Positions 17,282-26,355 of a DNA stretch of 64,000 bases are shown piece after piece (positions within the stretch are counted from its first letter, which is position 1; each line of letters starts with the position of its first letter). The translations under genes and the position numbers were made by a program. The notes beneath the pieces are model-generated. The model made no database searches and was not told the DNA's origin. It saw only the letters and a list, made by a program, of their open reading frames with translations. Origin of the DNA: Rhizorhabdus phycosphaerae (GTDB lineage: Bacteria; Pseudomonadota; Alphaproteobacteria; Sphingomonadales; Sphingomonadaceae); contig NZ_CP049107.1 of the NCBI RefSeq assembly GCF_011044255.1, positions 4,263,795-4,327,794 on the forward strand. The letters run 5' to 3'.

Positions 17282-17296
17282 GTTCCCTATATGTTC
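17282..17296. promoter_or_regulatory. SOS-box-like site GTTC-N7-GTTC
   Basis: GTTCCCTATATGTTC matches the alphaproteobacterial LexA recognition pattern GTTC-N7-GTTC exactly. It is part of a direct repeat ATATGTTC (17278-17285 and 17289-17296) with an 11-base period. It lies in the 94-base region between divergent starts at 17254 and 17349. One such match is expected by chance per strand in about 64 kb, so its placement is the main argument. Confidence 0.45.
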
Positions 17297-17304
17297 TTTC
17301 CCTA

Positions 17305-17324
17305 TTTCCTACTTGTCTAGGAAA
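17305..17324. promoter_or_regulatory. Inverted repeat in divergent promoter
   Basis: TTTCCTA-N6-TAGGAAA, a perfect 7-base inverted repeat, lies 24 bases before the S24 regulator ATG. It is a candidate operator for autoregulation. Binding is not shown. Confidence 0.4.
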
Positions 17325-17348
17325 AATCCTATCGCTATGCGGTGAGCC

Positions 17349-18002
17349 ATGGCCGACGACGTTCGCAGCATCCTGGATGCGCTGATCCGCGAGAGAGGGG
17401 AGGATTATTCGTCCCTGTCCCGGCTGATCGGTCGCAATCCGGCCTATATCCAGCAGTTCATCAAGCGCGGGACGCCGCGGCGCCTGTCGGAAGAAGACCG
17501 TGTCAGGATCGCGGCCTATCTTCGCGTGCCCGAGGCACAGCTGGGCGGGCGGGCGGAGGCATCGGCCCGTCCCGCTGCCAGGGGCGATGCCCCCCTCCTG
17601 CAGGCCGTCCCCCGGATCGAGGTGCGCGCTTCAGCGGGCCCCGGCGGCATGGCGGAAATCGAGGAGCAGGGGCGTCCGATCGCTTTCGATCCGCTGCTGT
17701 TGAAGGAGATCGGCGCACAGCGGACGTCGCTGTTATCGGTGATCAGGGTGTCGGGCGATTCGATGGAGCCGACGCTATATGATCGCGACGACATCCTCGT
17801 CGACCGCAGCGCGACCACGGCCGTTTCGGGTGCCATTCACGTCCTGCGGCTGGACGATCTGCTGATGGTCAAGCGGCTCGTCAGAGAAGGGGCCGCCTGG
17901 ATCATCTGCAGCGACAACCCCGCCTATCCCGCGATACGGGATTTCGATCCGGCGGCGCTGCAGCTCATCGGTCGGGTCTTGTGGTGCGGACGCAAGCTGT
18001 AG
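17349..18002 (+). CDS. XRE-like/S24 (LexA-like) transcriptional regulator
   Basis: 217 residues. The N-terminal ~60 residues form an HTH domain (YSSLSRLIGRNPAYIQQFIKRG). The C-terminal half is a peptidase S24 domain: RASAGPGG contains an Ala-Gly pair (96-97) where LexA-type repressors self-cleave, VSGDSMEPTL gives catalytic Ser138 and LLMVKRLV gives Lys175. The Ser-Lys spacing of 37 equals that of LexA. It is therefore a candidate self-cleaving repressor. It is not canonical LexA, whose N-terminal winged helix differs. The upstream region carries GTTC-N7-GTTC and an inverted repeat. Confidence 0.88.
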   Translation: MADDVRSILDALIRERGEDYSSLSRLIGRNPAYIQQFIKRGTPRRLSEEDRVRIAAYLRVPEAQLGGRAEASARPAARGDAPLLQAVPRIEVRASAGPGGMAEIEEQGRPIAFDPLLLKEIGAQRTSLLSVIRVSGDSMEPTLYDRDDILVDRSATTAVSGAIHVLRLDDLLMVKRLVREGAAWIICSDNPAYPAIRDFDPAALQLIGRVLWCGRKL

Positions 18003-18026
18003 CGGCGCGTGCCCGTCCGTCGTGGG

Positions 18027-18206
18027 TCAGCCGCGACGGCGATCGTAGAAATAGAGCGCCAGCGTAATCGCCGTTCCGACGGCCGCACCGATGACGGTTC
18101 CGGCCGAAGGTTGTCCCTGTTGCGCGCCGATAAGGGCACCCGCGAGGATCGAGAAGGCGATGATTGCCCCACCCGCGCGGGACGCGCTGCCGCTTTGCTT
18201 TTCCAT
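18027..18206 (-). CDS. Small two-helix membrane protein
   Basis: 59 residues from the ATG giving MEKQSGSASRAGG. Two hydrophobic helices (AIIAFSILAGALIGAQQG and TVIGAAVGTAITLALYFY) and a basic C-terminal end (DRRRG) indicate an inner-membrane hairpin protein. I recall similar short proteins in other sphingomonads but cannot name a family. A longer reading from 18284 is possible but its added sequence looks non-coding. It lies in convergent orientation to the S24 gene. Tandem TGTCCC repeats lie upstream. Confidence 0.55.
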   Translation of the reverse strand: MEKQSGSASRAGGAIIAFSILAGALIGAQQGQPSAGTVIGAAVGTAITLALYFYDRRRG

Positions 18207-18245
18207 GCGTGCCCCATGCCACGACAGCCGTGGCGGCGCCAGCCA

Positions 18246-18280
18246 TGTCCCGCTTGTCCCGACACGGGACAGGATGTCCC
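18246..18280. repeat. Clustered TGTCCC repeats with an inverted-repeat core
   Basis: TGTCCC occurs at 18246-18251, 18255-18260 and 18275-18280, and its complement GGGACA at 18266-18271. The core TGTCCCGACACGGGACA (18255-18271) is a perfect 7-base inverted repeat with a 3-base centre. The roughly one-helical-turn phasing suggests a protein-binding array between the divergent small genes at 18206 and 18397. Confidence 0.45.
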
Positions 18281-18396
18281 TCAAGGAGACTTAGTAAAGA
18301 CGGTGTCGACCATCGAAGGCGCGGAAATCCGCCATTTGGGCGAAGCTGGCATGCGCCTTGTGTAGGCTTGGGCAGGTGATCACGAGGTTCCGGCTC

Positions 18397-18609
18397 TTGG
18401 AAGAGATATTCTACATCGCCCATCGCAGCAGCATCGACCAGGCGCAGGAATTGCTGAGCCAGTTCGGGATGCTCGCGATCGACGAGGCTGCCGCACGCAG
18501 CCGGCATTATCGCGAGCTGGGCAACTCGATTCGCTTTTGCGAGTGGCGCCAGATCGAGCGATTCCTGATCATCCTGACACAGAACGTGGCGGTCGGTACG
18601 ATCCACTGA
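18397..18609 (+). CDS. Small conserved protein of unknown function
   Basis: 70 residues beginning at TTG 18397 (reading MEEIFYIAHRSS…), with GAGG at 18384-18387 as ribosome-binding site. GTG 18376 is an alternative. The sequence is helical with conserved-looking charged and aromatic residues (QAQELLSQFG, HYRELGNSIRFCEWRQIERFL). It has no membrane segment and no motif I can name. I recall similar proteins with the same opening in sphingomonads, hence the TTG choice. Clustered TGTCCC repeats and a weak sigma-54-like sequence (18347-18362) lie upstream. Confidence 0.6.
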   Translation: MEEIFYIAHRSSIDQAQELLSQFGMLAIDEAAARSRHYRELGNSIRFCEWRQIERFLIILTQNVAVGTIH

Positions 18610-18730
18610 GGGGTGCCCCTGCCGCGGGGTGAAGCATTCCTGCCACGTCGGCGCAGGAAGCGCGCACCCTGTCGCGTCGCTCCTGCAACTTGGACTGGCG
18701 GCGCTGCGGCGCTGCGGCTAGGGTCCGCCG

Positions 18731-20761
18731 ATGCGTCTTGCCCGTACGCCGTTTGGTGCGCCCCCGTTCCTGTTCGGCGCCTTGCTGAGCATTTGGGCCC
18801 CCTGCGAAGCGCAGTCCCAGCTGGAACCCGCCGCCAAAGCGGACGCTGCCGACGCCGGTGATCTCGACCCTTCGGCCGACATGGCCCCCTTACCCGAGAT
18901 GGAAGTCGAATGGCCGGACGCGCAGGCGGGACCGGATACGGTGGCAGAGACGCCAGGCGTCGCCGGCGCCGCAAGCCAGGGTGGTTCCGCAGGAGAGGCC
19001 GAGGCGCTTGCCGATGCCCAGGCCGACCGCCCATATGACGTGCGGATCGACGGATTGTCCGGGCAGGAAGGCGTCACGCCCGAAGCGGAGGCCTCGATAC
19101 GCGCCCGGTTCAAGTCGCTCTCGGCGCTCGAAGAAGGCAAGGGGACCGGCAATACCGCGCAGATCGACCGCCGGGCGCGCCAGGACGAGGCGCTGCTGAA
19201 CGAGCTTTTGCGCACCGCCGGCTATTATGATGCGAGCGTGGTCACGCGTATCGAAGGGCAGCGCGGCGAGCGCCTCTCCGTCGTGCTGCGGGTGCGCGCG
19301 GGGACGGTCTACACTCTGTCGTCGGTCGACATGCCCGGCCTCTCCGAGGCGGGGCCACTGGCGCCGGAGCTGCGCGCGGCCTTCGGCCTGCGCGAGGGGG
19401 ATGCGGCCGATTCCGATCGAATCGCGACCGGGCTCGCCGCGCTCAACACGAGTCTCGGCCAGCGCGGTCTGGTCTTTGCGAAGGTCGGCGAGCCCAAGCT
19501 GACGATCGACCATGAGGATCATGCGGCGGCGCTGTCGATCGAAGTCGACACGGGACGGGTTCAGCGCATCGGCGAGATCCGCGTCGAAGGCCGACAGCTG
19601 TTCAGCGTCCGGCATCTCGGGCGGATCGCGCGCTTTCGTCGCGGCGACATTTACGACGCGGCACGGATGGAGGATTTCCGGCGTGCCCTCATCCAGACAA
19701 GCCTGGTGTCGACCGTATCGATCAAGCCCGTTCCCACCTCCGATCCGGGGGTCGTGGACGTTGCGGTCCGGCTCGACCAGGCACCACCGAGGACGATTTC
19801 CGGCTCGGTAGGCTATGGCACCGGTGAAGGCTATCGGCTCGAGGCGAGCTGGCAGCATCGCAACCTGATCAAGCCCGAGGGCGCGGTCACGTTCCGGGGC
19901 GTTCTCGGAACGCAGGAACAGTCGCTTGGCGCGACCCTGCGCCGGAACAATTTCAAGGCGCGCGACCGGGTGTTGACCGGACAACTCGTCGTCAGCCATC
20001 TCGACCAGAACGCCTATGAGGCGCGCAGCGTGACGCTCGGCGCCGGCCTCGAACGCCAGACCAACATCATCTGGCAGAAGAAATGGACCTGGTCCTACGG
20101 CGTCGAGCTTGTCGCCTCTAAGGAAGACGATACGGTCAAGGCGACGGGCGCTCCGCGTCGCCGCCAATATCTGATCGGCGCGCTACCCTCGAGCCTGTCC
20201 TATGACGGATCGGACGACCTGCTGAATCCGACGCGCGGCTACCGGCTCGCGGCGCGCATTTCGCCCGAGGCGTCGTTGCAGGGCAGCGCCTTCGGCTATT
20301 TCAAGGGGCAGATCGACGGCAGCAGCTATATGCCGGTCAGCGATCGGATCGTCATTGCCGGGCGCGTCCGCCTGGGCGCGATCTGGGGCGCTTCGGCCGA
20401 GCGGATCGCACCGACGCGGCGCTTCTATGCGGGCGGCGGCGGATCGGTACGCGGTTATGGCTATCAGAAAATCGGCCCTGTCGACATCAACGGCGATCCG
20501 GCGGGCGGCCGCAGCCTCGCCGAATTCTCGATCGAGGCCCGCATCCGCTTCGGCGATTTCGGGGTGGTGCCCTTCTTCGACGGCGGCAATCTCTACGCCG
20601 CCAAGCTGCCGACTTTCCGCAATCCGCGCTACGGTGCGGGCCTCGGTGTGCGCTATTATACGAGCTTCGGCCCCATCCGGGTCGATGTCGGTACGCCGAT
20701 CAACCGCCGCGCGGGCGATTCGCGTGTCGCGGTCTATGTGTCGCTCGGGCAGGCGTTCTGA
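18731..20761 (+). CDS. tamA: Autotransporter/translocation assembly outer-membrane protein TamA
   Basis: 676 residues of the Omp85 superfamily. A signal peptide ends near residue 27 (EAQ). An acidic Ala-rich linker follows, then three POTRA-like repeats (about 95-370) and a 16-strand barrel (about 390-676). The barrel shows the YAGGGGSVRGYGYQ motif (the VRGF/Y element of Omp85 proteins) and the C-terminal strand ends in Phe. With TamB it forms an envelope-spanning system for outer-membrane protein insertion and lipid transport. The stop overlaps the tamB start by one base (TGATG). Confidence 0.92.
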   Translation: MRLARTPFGAPPFLFGALLSIWAPCEAQSQLEPAAKADAADAGDLDPSADMAPLPEMEVEWPDAQAGPDTVAETPGVAGAASQGGSAGEAEALADAQADRPYDVRIDGLSGQEGVTPEAEASIRARFKSLSALEEGKGTGNTAQIDRRARQDEALLNELLRTAGYYDASVVTRIEGQRGERLSVVLRVRAGTVYTLSSVDMPGLSEAGPLAPELRAAFGLREGDAADSDRIATGLAALNTSLGQRGLVFAKVGEPKLTIDHEDHAAALSIEVDTGRVQRIGEIRVEGRQLFSVRHLGRIARFRRGDIYDAARMEDFRRALIQTSLVSTVSIKPVPTSDPGVVDVAVRLDQAPPRTISGSVGYGTGEGYRLEASWQHRNLIKPEGAVTFRGVLGTQEQSLGATLRRNNFKARDRVLTGQLVVSHLDQNAYEARSVTLGAGLERQTNIIWQKKWTWSYGVELVASKEDDTVKATGAPRRRQYLIGALPSSLSYDGSDDLLNPTRGYRLAARISPEASLQGSAFGYFKGQIDGSSYMPVSDRIVIAGRVRLGAIWGASAERIAPTRRFYAGGGGSVRGYGYQKIGPVDINGDPAGGRSLAEFSIEARIRFGDFGVVPFFDGGNLYAAKLPTFRNPRYGAGLGVRYYTSFGPIRVDVGTPINRRAGDSRVAVYVSLGQAF

Positions 20762-23700
20762 TGAGCGGCGAGCCCGCCCTGGTGGCCGAGGTCGAGGAGC
20801 GGGTTCTCGTCTGGCGCGAACGTCATCCGGTTCTCCGGCGGGTCGCGATCGGCCTGTTGTCGCTGCTCCTGCTGATCTCTGCCGCCATCTGGATGCTCGA
20901 CAGCGCTCCCGGACACCGACTCATCGCCGACCGGATCGGTGCCTTGCGCCCGTCGTCCGGCTTGCGGATTCATGTGGGGCGTATCGATGGGTCGATCTGG
21001 AATCGTGCGACCGTCCGCGACCTGCGCCTCTATGACGATCGGGGCCTGTTTCTCGAGGCTCCCGAAATCCGGCTCGACTGGCGGCCCGCCGCCTGGCTGG
21101 CGAACAAGCTGTGGATCAGGCGAGCCTCAACCGACTTGCTGATTCTCCATCGCAAGCCTGCCTTGCGGCCCTCGGCTCGCAAGGGGCCCTTGCTTCCTAG
21201 CTTCGACATCCATGTCGGGCATCTTGAAGTGAAGCGCCTTCGCCTCGATCCGCCCGTAGCCGGTCGGCGCTTTTTGACGACGCTGACGGGCGGCGCCGAC
21301 ATTCATGGCGGGCGGGTGCTGCTTCGCCTCGATGCATCGTCCAACGCCGCCGACCGTGTCAGCCTGCAGCTTGATTCGCAGCCGGATCGCGATCTGTTCG
21401 ACCTCGACGCGAAGGTCGAGGGACCAGCCGGCGGCGTGATCGCTTCGCTGACCGGCTGGAAGCAGCCTGTGGACGGGGTCATTTCCGGCAACGGCACATG
21501 GACGGCGTGGAACGGCCGTGCGACGCTCGACGCCGGCGACACGCGCATCGTCGAGCTGGCGTTGAAAGCGAACAAGGGGCGCTATGCGCTTGACGGCTTT
21601 CTCGCTCCGAGCCGCTTCCTGAGCGGCAAGCTGCAGCGGCTCAGCGATCCGCAGATACGGATCAAGGGCGATGCGTCCATGACGGACCGCCGGCTCGACG
21701 GCCGCGCTTCCATCAGGACGCCGTCGCTCGCCTTCGAGCTGAGCGGTATCGTCGATCTCGCGGCCAACGCGTTTGACGGGGTGCGGATCAAGGGCGTCCT
21801 CCTCCGTCCCCCGGCGCTCTTCCCCAACATGACCGGGCGCAATGTCGCGCTCGACGCGCGCTTCGACGGGCCGTTCGGCACGGCGGCCTATAGCTACACG
21901 CTGACCGCCGACCATGTCGCCTTCGACAATACCGGGTTCGATATCGTCAAAGCGACCGGGAAGGGCGCGTTGTCGGCCGCTCCGGTCAAACTGCCGGTCC
22001 GGCTGACCGCCCGGCGTGTCACCGGCATCGGCGACGTGGCCGGCGGGATCCTCGGCAATCTGTCGCTGGACGGCACCTTGCTCGTCACCGCGCGCAACGT
22101 CACCGGCGACAAGCTGAAACTGAAGTCCGACAAGCTTGCCGGCGACCTGTCGCTGCGCCTGGACCTCAAGACCGGCGCCTATGACGTGGCGCTCACGGGC
22201 AAGCTGCTCCGCTATTTCATTCCCGGCGTCGGCATCGTCGACGTCAATTCCGAACTGACCGTGCTGCCGGGAACGGGCGGGCGGGGCACCTCGGTCACCG
22301 GGCGTGGCCGTGCCTGGGTTCGCCGCTTCGACAATGGATTTCTCCGCTCGCTTGCGGGCGGACTGCCCTTCATCGACACCCGACTGCGGCGGGGGCCTGA
22401 CGGCATCTTGCATTTCGAGCGGCTGCAGCTGACCGCGCCGGACATCCGCATCACCGGTACCGGCTTCAGGCGTCGCGATGGCACAATCTATTTCAAGGGA
22501 AGTGGTACGCAGGCGCGCTATGGCCCGCTGCAACTGACGCTCGATGGAAATATCAGCCGCCCGAAGATCGATCTCGTCCTCGCTTCGCCGGTGCCAGCTC
22601 TGGGACTGACCGACACCATCGTCCACCTCGATCCGACGCCACAGGGCTTTGCCTATCGCGCGGAGGGCGGCTCCTATCTCGGTCCGTGGGACAGTCGCGG
22701 TGCGATCCTGCTGCCCAGCGGGCAGTCGGCCACGATCGCGGTGGCGGCGCTCGCCGTCAGCGGAGCCGCAGGCAGTGGCGCACTCCGCTCTTATCCGCAG
22801 GGCTTTACCGGCCGGATCGACCTGGCTGGCGGTACGGTCACCGGCCCCCTGACATTCTCGGTGGAGCAGGGACTGCAGAAGATCGAGGGACATCTCCGCG
22901 CTCGCCGGGCGAGCTTCGCAGCAGCGCTGCCCTTCACCGTCAATCGTGGCCGCATCGATGGCACGGTCCTTCTCGATCCGGCCGGCGCGCGTATCGATGC
23001 GACGGCGGCCCTGTTCGGTTCGACGATAAAGGGTGTCACGATTGGACGGACCCGAGCGACTCTGACGGCGCGCGGCGCGAGCGGCACGATCGATGCGACC
23101 GTCGCCGGCTCGCGTGGCCGGGGGTTCCAGCTGGCGACGAAGCTGGGCTTCGCGCCCGACCGGCTGTCATTGGCCGTTGAAGGGGTTATCGACCGCAAGA
23201 CCGTCAAGCTCGACGAGCCGGCGGTTCTGAGCCGCGACGGCGATGCCTGGCGGCTGGACCCCGTGTCGCTGGGTTTCGCCAATGGCCGCGCGACGCTCGC
23301 AGGACGCTTCGGCGGCGCGGCAAACGAGGTCCATGCCGTCGTTCAGTCGATGCCGCTGTCGGTCCTCGACCTCTTCTATCCGCAGCTCGGTCTGTCGGGC
23401 GTAGCGACCGGCGACGTCGACTACCGCCTGCAACGCGGCGCGCGCATACCCACGGGTCGCGCCAAGCTGACGATCAAGGGCTTGTCCCGTTCCGGCCTGG
23501 TCCTGACGTCCAGGCCTGCCGATGTCGGCCTCTCCGCCGTCCTTACCGAGAATGTCGCGGCAGCGCGGGCCGTGGTCGCCAGCAGCGGCAAGGTGATCGG
23601 CCGCGCGCAGGCACGCATCACCAACATCCCGCCATCCGGCGCGCTCGACGACCGTCTGCTGGCCGGGCGGCTTTTCGCCCAGCTGCGCTATGGCGGACCC

Positions 23701-24948
23701 GCGGACATGCTGTGGCGCCTGTTCGGGGTCGAGACGATCGACCTGTCGGGGCCGGTGGCCATTGGCGCGGACATCAGCGGTACCGGGGCCAATCCGGTCA
23801 TCCGGGGTACGCTGCGCTCGACCCAGGCGCGGCTGGAGAGCGCGGTATCGGGCACGGTCATCACCAACATCGCCGCCAATGGCCGGTTCGACGGCTCGAC
23901 CCTGCTGATCGACTCGCTGAAGGGCCGCACGCGCGGGGACGGCACAATCACGGGCAAAGCCCGGTTCGACCTATCCGCCGAGGCTGGGCTGGGCATGGAT
24001 GTTGCGATCGATGCCAACGACGCCCAGCTGATCAATCGCGACGATATCGGCGCGACCGTCACGGGCCCCGTGCGCTTCGTCTCGAACGGAAACGGCGGCA
24101 CGATCTCGGGCGACGTCAGGCTGGTCAAGGGTCGCTTCCAGCTGGGCCGAGCCGCTGCGGTCGCGACGATACCCCAGTTCGCGACGGTCGAACTCAACCG
24201 CCCCGACGATGAGAATGAGGTGCGTCGCCGGGCGCCGTGGAGGCTCGATATCAAGATGGCGGCGCGCAACCAGCTGACGGTGTCGGGCCTGGGACTCGAC
24301 AGCGAATGGCGTGGCCAGCTCGACCTCGGCGGAACGATCGAGAATCCCTCGATCCGCGGGCGCATGGACCTCGTCCGGGGCGGCTATGAGTTCGCCGGCC
24401 GACGTTTCGATCTCGATCGCGGAGCGATCCGCTTCCTGGGCGAGACGCCGCCCGACCCGCTGCTCGACATCACCGCCAAGGCCAATCTCAATGGCGTCAG
24501 CGCGACGATCGGCGTGGCGGGGACTGGGCTGAAGCCCGAGATCAGCTTCACCAGCATTCCGGCGCTGCCCGAAGATGAACTTCTGTCGCGCCTGCTGTTC
24601 GGCACCTCGATTACCAACCTGTCGGCGCCCGAGGCCTTGCAGCTTGCCGCTGCGGTCAGTTCGCTACGCGGCGGCGGAGGCGGGCTCAATCCGATCAATG
24701 CCGTCCGCAAGGCGGCGGGCCTCGACCGGCTGCGCATCCTTCCGGCCGATCCGACGATCGGCATCGGCACGTCGATCGCCGCCGGCAAATATATCGGCCG
24801 GCGGACCTTCGTCGAGGTGATCAGCGATGGGCAGGGCTATTCGGCGACGCGCATCGAGTTCCAGTTGACCCGCTGGCTATCGCTGTTGTCGAGCATCTCG
24901 ACCATCGGTCGGCAGAGCGCCAGCGTCAGGGTGTCGAAGGACTATTGA
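20761..24948 (+). CDS. tamB: Translocation and assembly module protein TamB
   Basis: 1395 residues, within the usual TamB range. One N-terminal membrane anchor lies at about residues 26-45 (VAIGLLSLLLLISAAIWML). A very long repetitive beta-rich region typical of AsmA/TamB bridge proteins follows. The C-terminal TamB domain (DUF490) is recognised by the IRGRMDLVRGGYEFAGRRF, PDPLLDITAKA and LPEDELLSRLLFGTSITNLS segments. It spans the periplasm and works with TamA, to which it is translationally coupled. The hydrophobic groove is thought to carry lipids. No frameshift is seen over its 4.2 kb. Confidence 0.93.
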   Translation: MSGEPALVAEVEERVLVWRERHPVLRRVAIGLLSLLLLISAAIWMLDSAPGHRLIADRIGALRPSSGLRIHVGRIDGSIWNRATVRDLRLYDDRGLFLEAPEIRLDWRPAAWLANKLWIRRASTDLLILHRKPALRPSARKGPLLPSFDIHVGHLEVKRLRLDPPVAGRRFLTTLTGGADIHGGRVLLRLDASSNAADRVSLQLDSQPDRDLFDLDAKVEGPAGGVIASLTGWKQPVDGVISGNGTWTAWNGRATLDAGDTRIVELALKANKGRYALDGFLAPSRFLSGKLQRLSDPQIRIKGDASMTDRRLDGRASIRTPSLAFELSGIVDLAANAFDGVRIKGVLLRPPALFPNMTGRNVALDARFDGPFGTAAYSYTLTADHVAFDNTGFDIVKATGKGALSAAPVKLPVRLTARRVTGIGDVAGGILGNLSLDGTLLVTARNVTGDKLKLKSDKLAGDLSLRLDLKTGAYDVALTGKLLRYFIPGVGIVDVNSELTVLPGTGGRGTSVTGRGRAWVRRFDNGFLRSLAGGLPFIDTRLRRGPDGILHFERLQLTAPDIRITGTGFRRRDGTIYFKGSGTQARYGPLQLTLDGNISRPKIDLVLASPVPALGLTDTIVHLDPTPQGFAYRAEGGSYLGPWDSRGAILLPSGQSATIAVAALAVSGAAGSGALRSYPQGFTGRIDLAGGTVTGPLTFSVEQGLQKIEGHLRARRASFAAALPFTVNRGRIDGTVLLDPAGARIDATAALFGSTIKGVTIGRTRATLTARGASGTIDATVAGSRGRGFQLATKLGFAPDRLSLAVEGVIDRKTVKLDEPAVLSRDGDAWRLDPVSLGFANGRATLAGRFGGAANEVHAVVQSMPLSVLDLFYPQLGLSGVATGDVDYRLQRGARIPTGRAKLTIKGLSRSGLVLTSRPADVGLSAVLTENVAAARAVVASSGKVIGRAQARITNIPPSGALDDRLLAGRLFAQLRYGGPADMLWRLFGVETIDLSGPVAIGADISGTGANPVIRGTLRSTQARLESAVSGTVITNIAANGRFDGSTLLIDSLKGRTRGDGTITGKARFDLSAEAGLGMDVAIDANDAQLINRDDIGATVTGPVRFVSNGNGGTISGDVRLVKGRFQLGRAAAVATIPQFATVELNRPDDENEVRRRAPWRLDIKMAARNQLTVSGLGLDSEWRGQLDLGGTIENPSIRGRMDLVRGGYEFAGRRFDLDRGAIRFLGETPPDPLLDITAKANLNGVSATIGVAGTGLKPEISFTSIPALPEDELLSRLLFGTSITNLSAPEALQLAAAVSSLRGGGGGLNPINAVRKAAGLDRLRILPADPTIGIGTSIAAGKYIGRRTFVEVISDGQGYSATRIEFQLTRWLSLLSSISTIGRQSASVRVSKDY

Positions 24949-24975
24949 TCCACTCTCGGTGGGAGCGCGGCTAGC

Positions 24976-26232
24976 TCAGCGCGGGCCGGCGGGAACGGGG
25001 TGGTGCGCCTGGAACAGCTTGCCGCGTTCGGCGACGAGCACGATGATCAGCGCCGTCGAAGATCCCAGCAGGAAGCCGAGGGTGAGGGGCAGGGTGGTCC
25101 CCTGGAAGGACTGGCCGATGGCGAGGCCGATCAGCGTCCCCACCACGCTCTGCATGAACCCCTGGATCGACGCGGCGGTGCCGGCGATCGTGCCCATGCG
25201 CTCCATCGCCATAGATCCGAAATTCGACCCCGTCAGCCCGAACAGGAACATGGTCAGCCCCTGCAGCACCGCGAAGGTCCAGATCGTCTCATGGCCGGTC
25301 GCGACGATCGTGAGCCGTACGAGGCAGAGCAGAATCATCGCGATCAAGGCCGTGTGCGACACCATCCGGGTGCCCAATCGCTCTACGATCCGGGAATTGA
25401 TCAGCGCGGCGATCGCCATCATTCCCGCGATCAGGCCGAAGCCGGGGGCGAAATATTGCGGCGCGTTGAAGCTGTGGGCGAAGATCTGCTGGGCGCTGTT
25501 CAGAAAGCCTACCAAACCGCCATAGATGACCGCCGACGACAGTGCATAGCCGAGCGAGCAACGATCGCCGAGCGTCATCCGCGTCGCCTGTGCGATCGAG
25601 GCGAAGCCGATCGAGCGGCGGTTGTCGGGGGAGAGGGTCTCCGGAAGGCGGAGCGCCGCCCAGGCGCAGACGAACAGGCTGAAGCCGCCGAGCAGGTAGA
25701 ATATCCAGTGCCACGGCGCGACCAGCAGGATGAGCTCGCCGAGCGTCGGCGCCGCGATCGGCACGGCGAGGAAGACCATGAAGCAGAGCGAGGTCACCCG
25801 CGCCATCCTGCGGCCCGCATAGCAGTCGCGGATGATCGAGATCGACAGGATCCGCGTCGAGGCGGCGACGAAGCCCTGCAGACCGCGCGACACGAGAAGC
25901 AGCTCGAAGCTTCCGGCATGCGCCGCGATGAAGCTCGTGATCGCGTATATTCCGAGGGTCGAGAAAAGCACGGGGCGGCGCCCGAAGCGGTCGGCGAGCG
26001 GCCCGAAGATGAGCTGGCCGAAGCCGAACGCGCCGATATAGATGGCGACCACCAGCTGCTGGTGGTTCTCTACCGTCAGCCCCAGTTCCGATCCGATCCT
26101 GCCGAGGGCAGGCAGCATGATGTCGATGCCCAGCGCGTTGACCGCCATGAGCGATGCCATCAACGCCACGAACTCGCCGAAAGGCAAGCCGTGCGACCTG
26201 TTGTCGTCCTGGATGGTCTGGGGAGCGTTCAT
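24976..26232 (-). CDS. Bcr/CflA-type MFS multidrug efflux transporter
   Basis: 418 residues from the ATG giving MNAPQTIQDD; a longer reading to 26295 would overlap the glnA terminator. Twelve hydrophobic segments are present. The motif between helices 2 and 3 (GPLADRFGRRPVLF) is the MFS motif A, and ALGIDIMLPALGRIGSELG in helix 1 is typical of the Bcr/CflA (DHA1) drug-proton antiporters. The substrate is unknown; bicyclomycin, chloramphenicol and sulfonamides are transported by relatives. It is convergent with tamB. Confidence 0.88.
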   Translation of the reverse strand: MNAPQTIQDDNRSHGLPFGEFVALMASLMAVNALGIDIMLPALGRIGSELGLTVENHQQLVVAIYIGAFGFGQLIFGPLADRFGRRPVLFSTLGIYAITSFIAAHAGSFELLLVSRGLQGFVAASTRILSISIIRDCYAGRRMARVTSLCFMVFLAVPIAAPTLGELILLVAPWHWIFYLLGGFSLFVCAWAALRLPETLSPDNRRSIGFASIAQATRMTLGDRCSLGYALSSAVIYGGLVGFLNSAQQIFAHSFNAPQYFAPGFGLIAGMMAIAALINSRIVERLGTRMVSHTALIAMILLCLVRLTIVATGHETIWTFAVLQGLTMFLFGLTGSNFGSMAMERMGTIAGTAASIQGFMQSVVGTLIGLAIGQSFQGTTLPLTLGFLLGSSTALIIVLVAERGKLFQAHHPVPAGPR

Positions 26233-26302
26233 CGGAAAATCCAGTGGCGCCTTAGGCTTGCGGGCGGACGCTGGCAACCCGGTGAGGCAGGCCAAAGAGA
26301 AA

Positions 26303-26330
26303 GGGCCCCGGAGCCGAAGCTCCGGAGCCC
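26303..26330 (-). terminator. Rho-independent terminator of glnA
   Basis: On the minus strand the arms 26330-26319 and 26314-26303 form a 12-base stem with one G-U pair and a UUCG tetraloop. UUUCUCUUU follows. It lies 25 bases after the glnA stop and ends the glnA transcript. Confidence 0.88.
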
Positions 26331-26355
26331 TCGTCTTTGCCGGTGAAGGCGAAGA

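Noticed and set aside
21127..22893. 588-residue open frame on the minus strand inside tamB
   Set aside because: Antisense shadow; no ribosome-binding site or domain, and tamB is intact.
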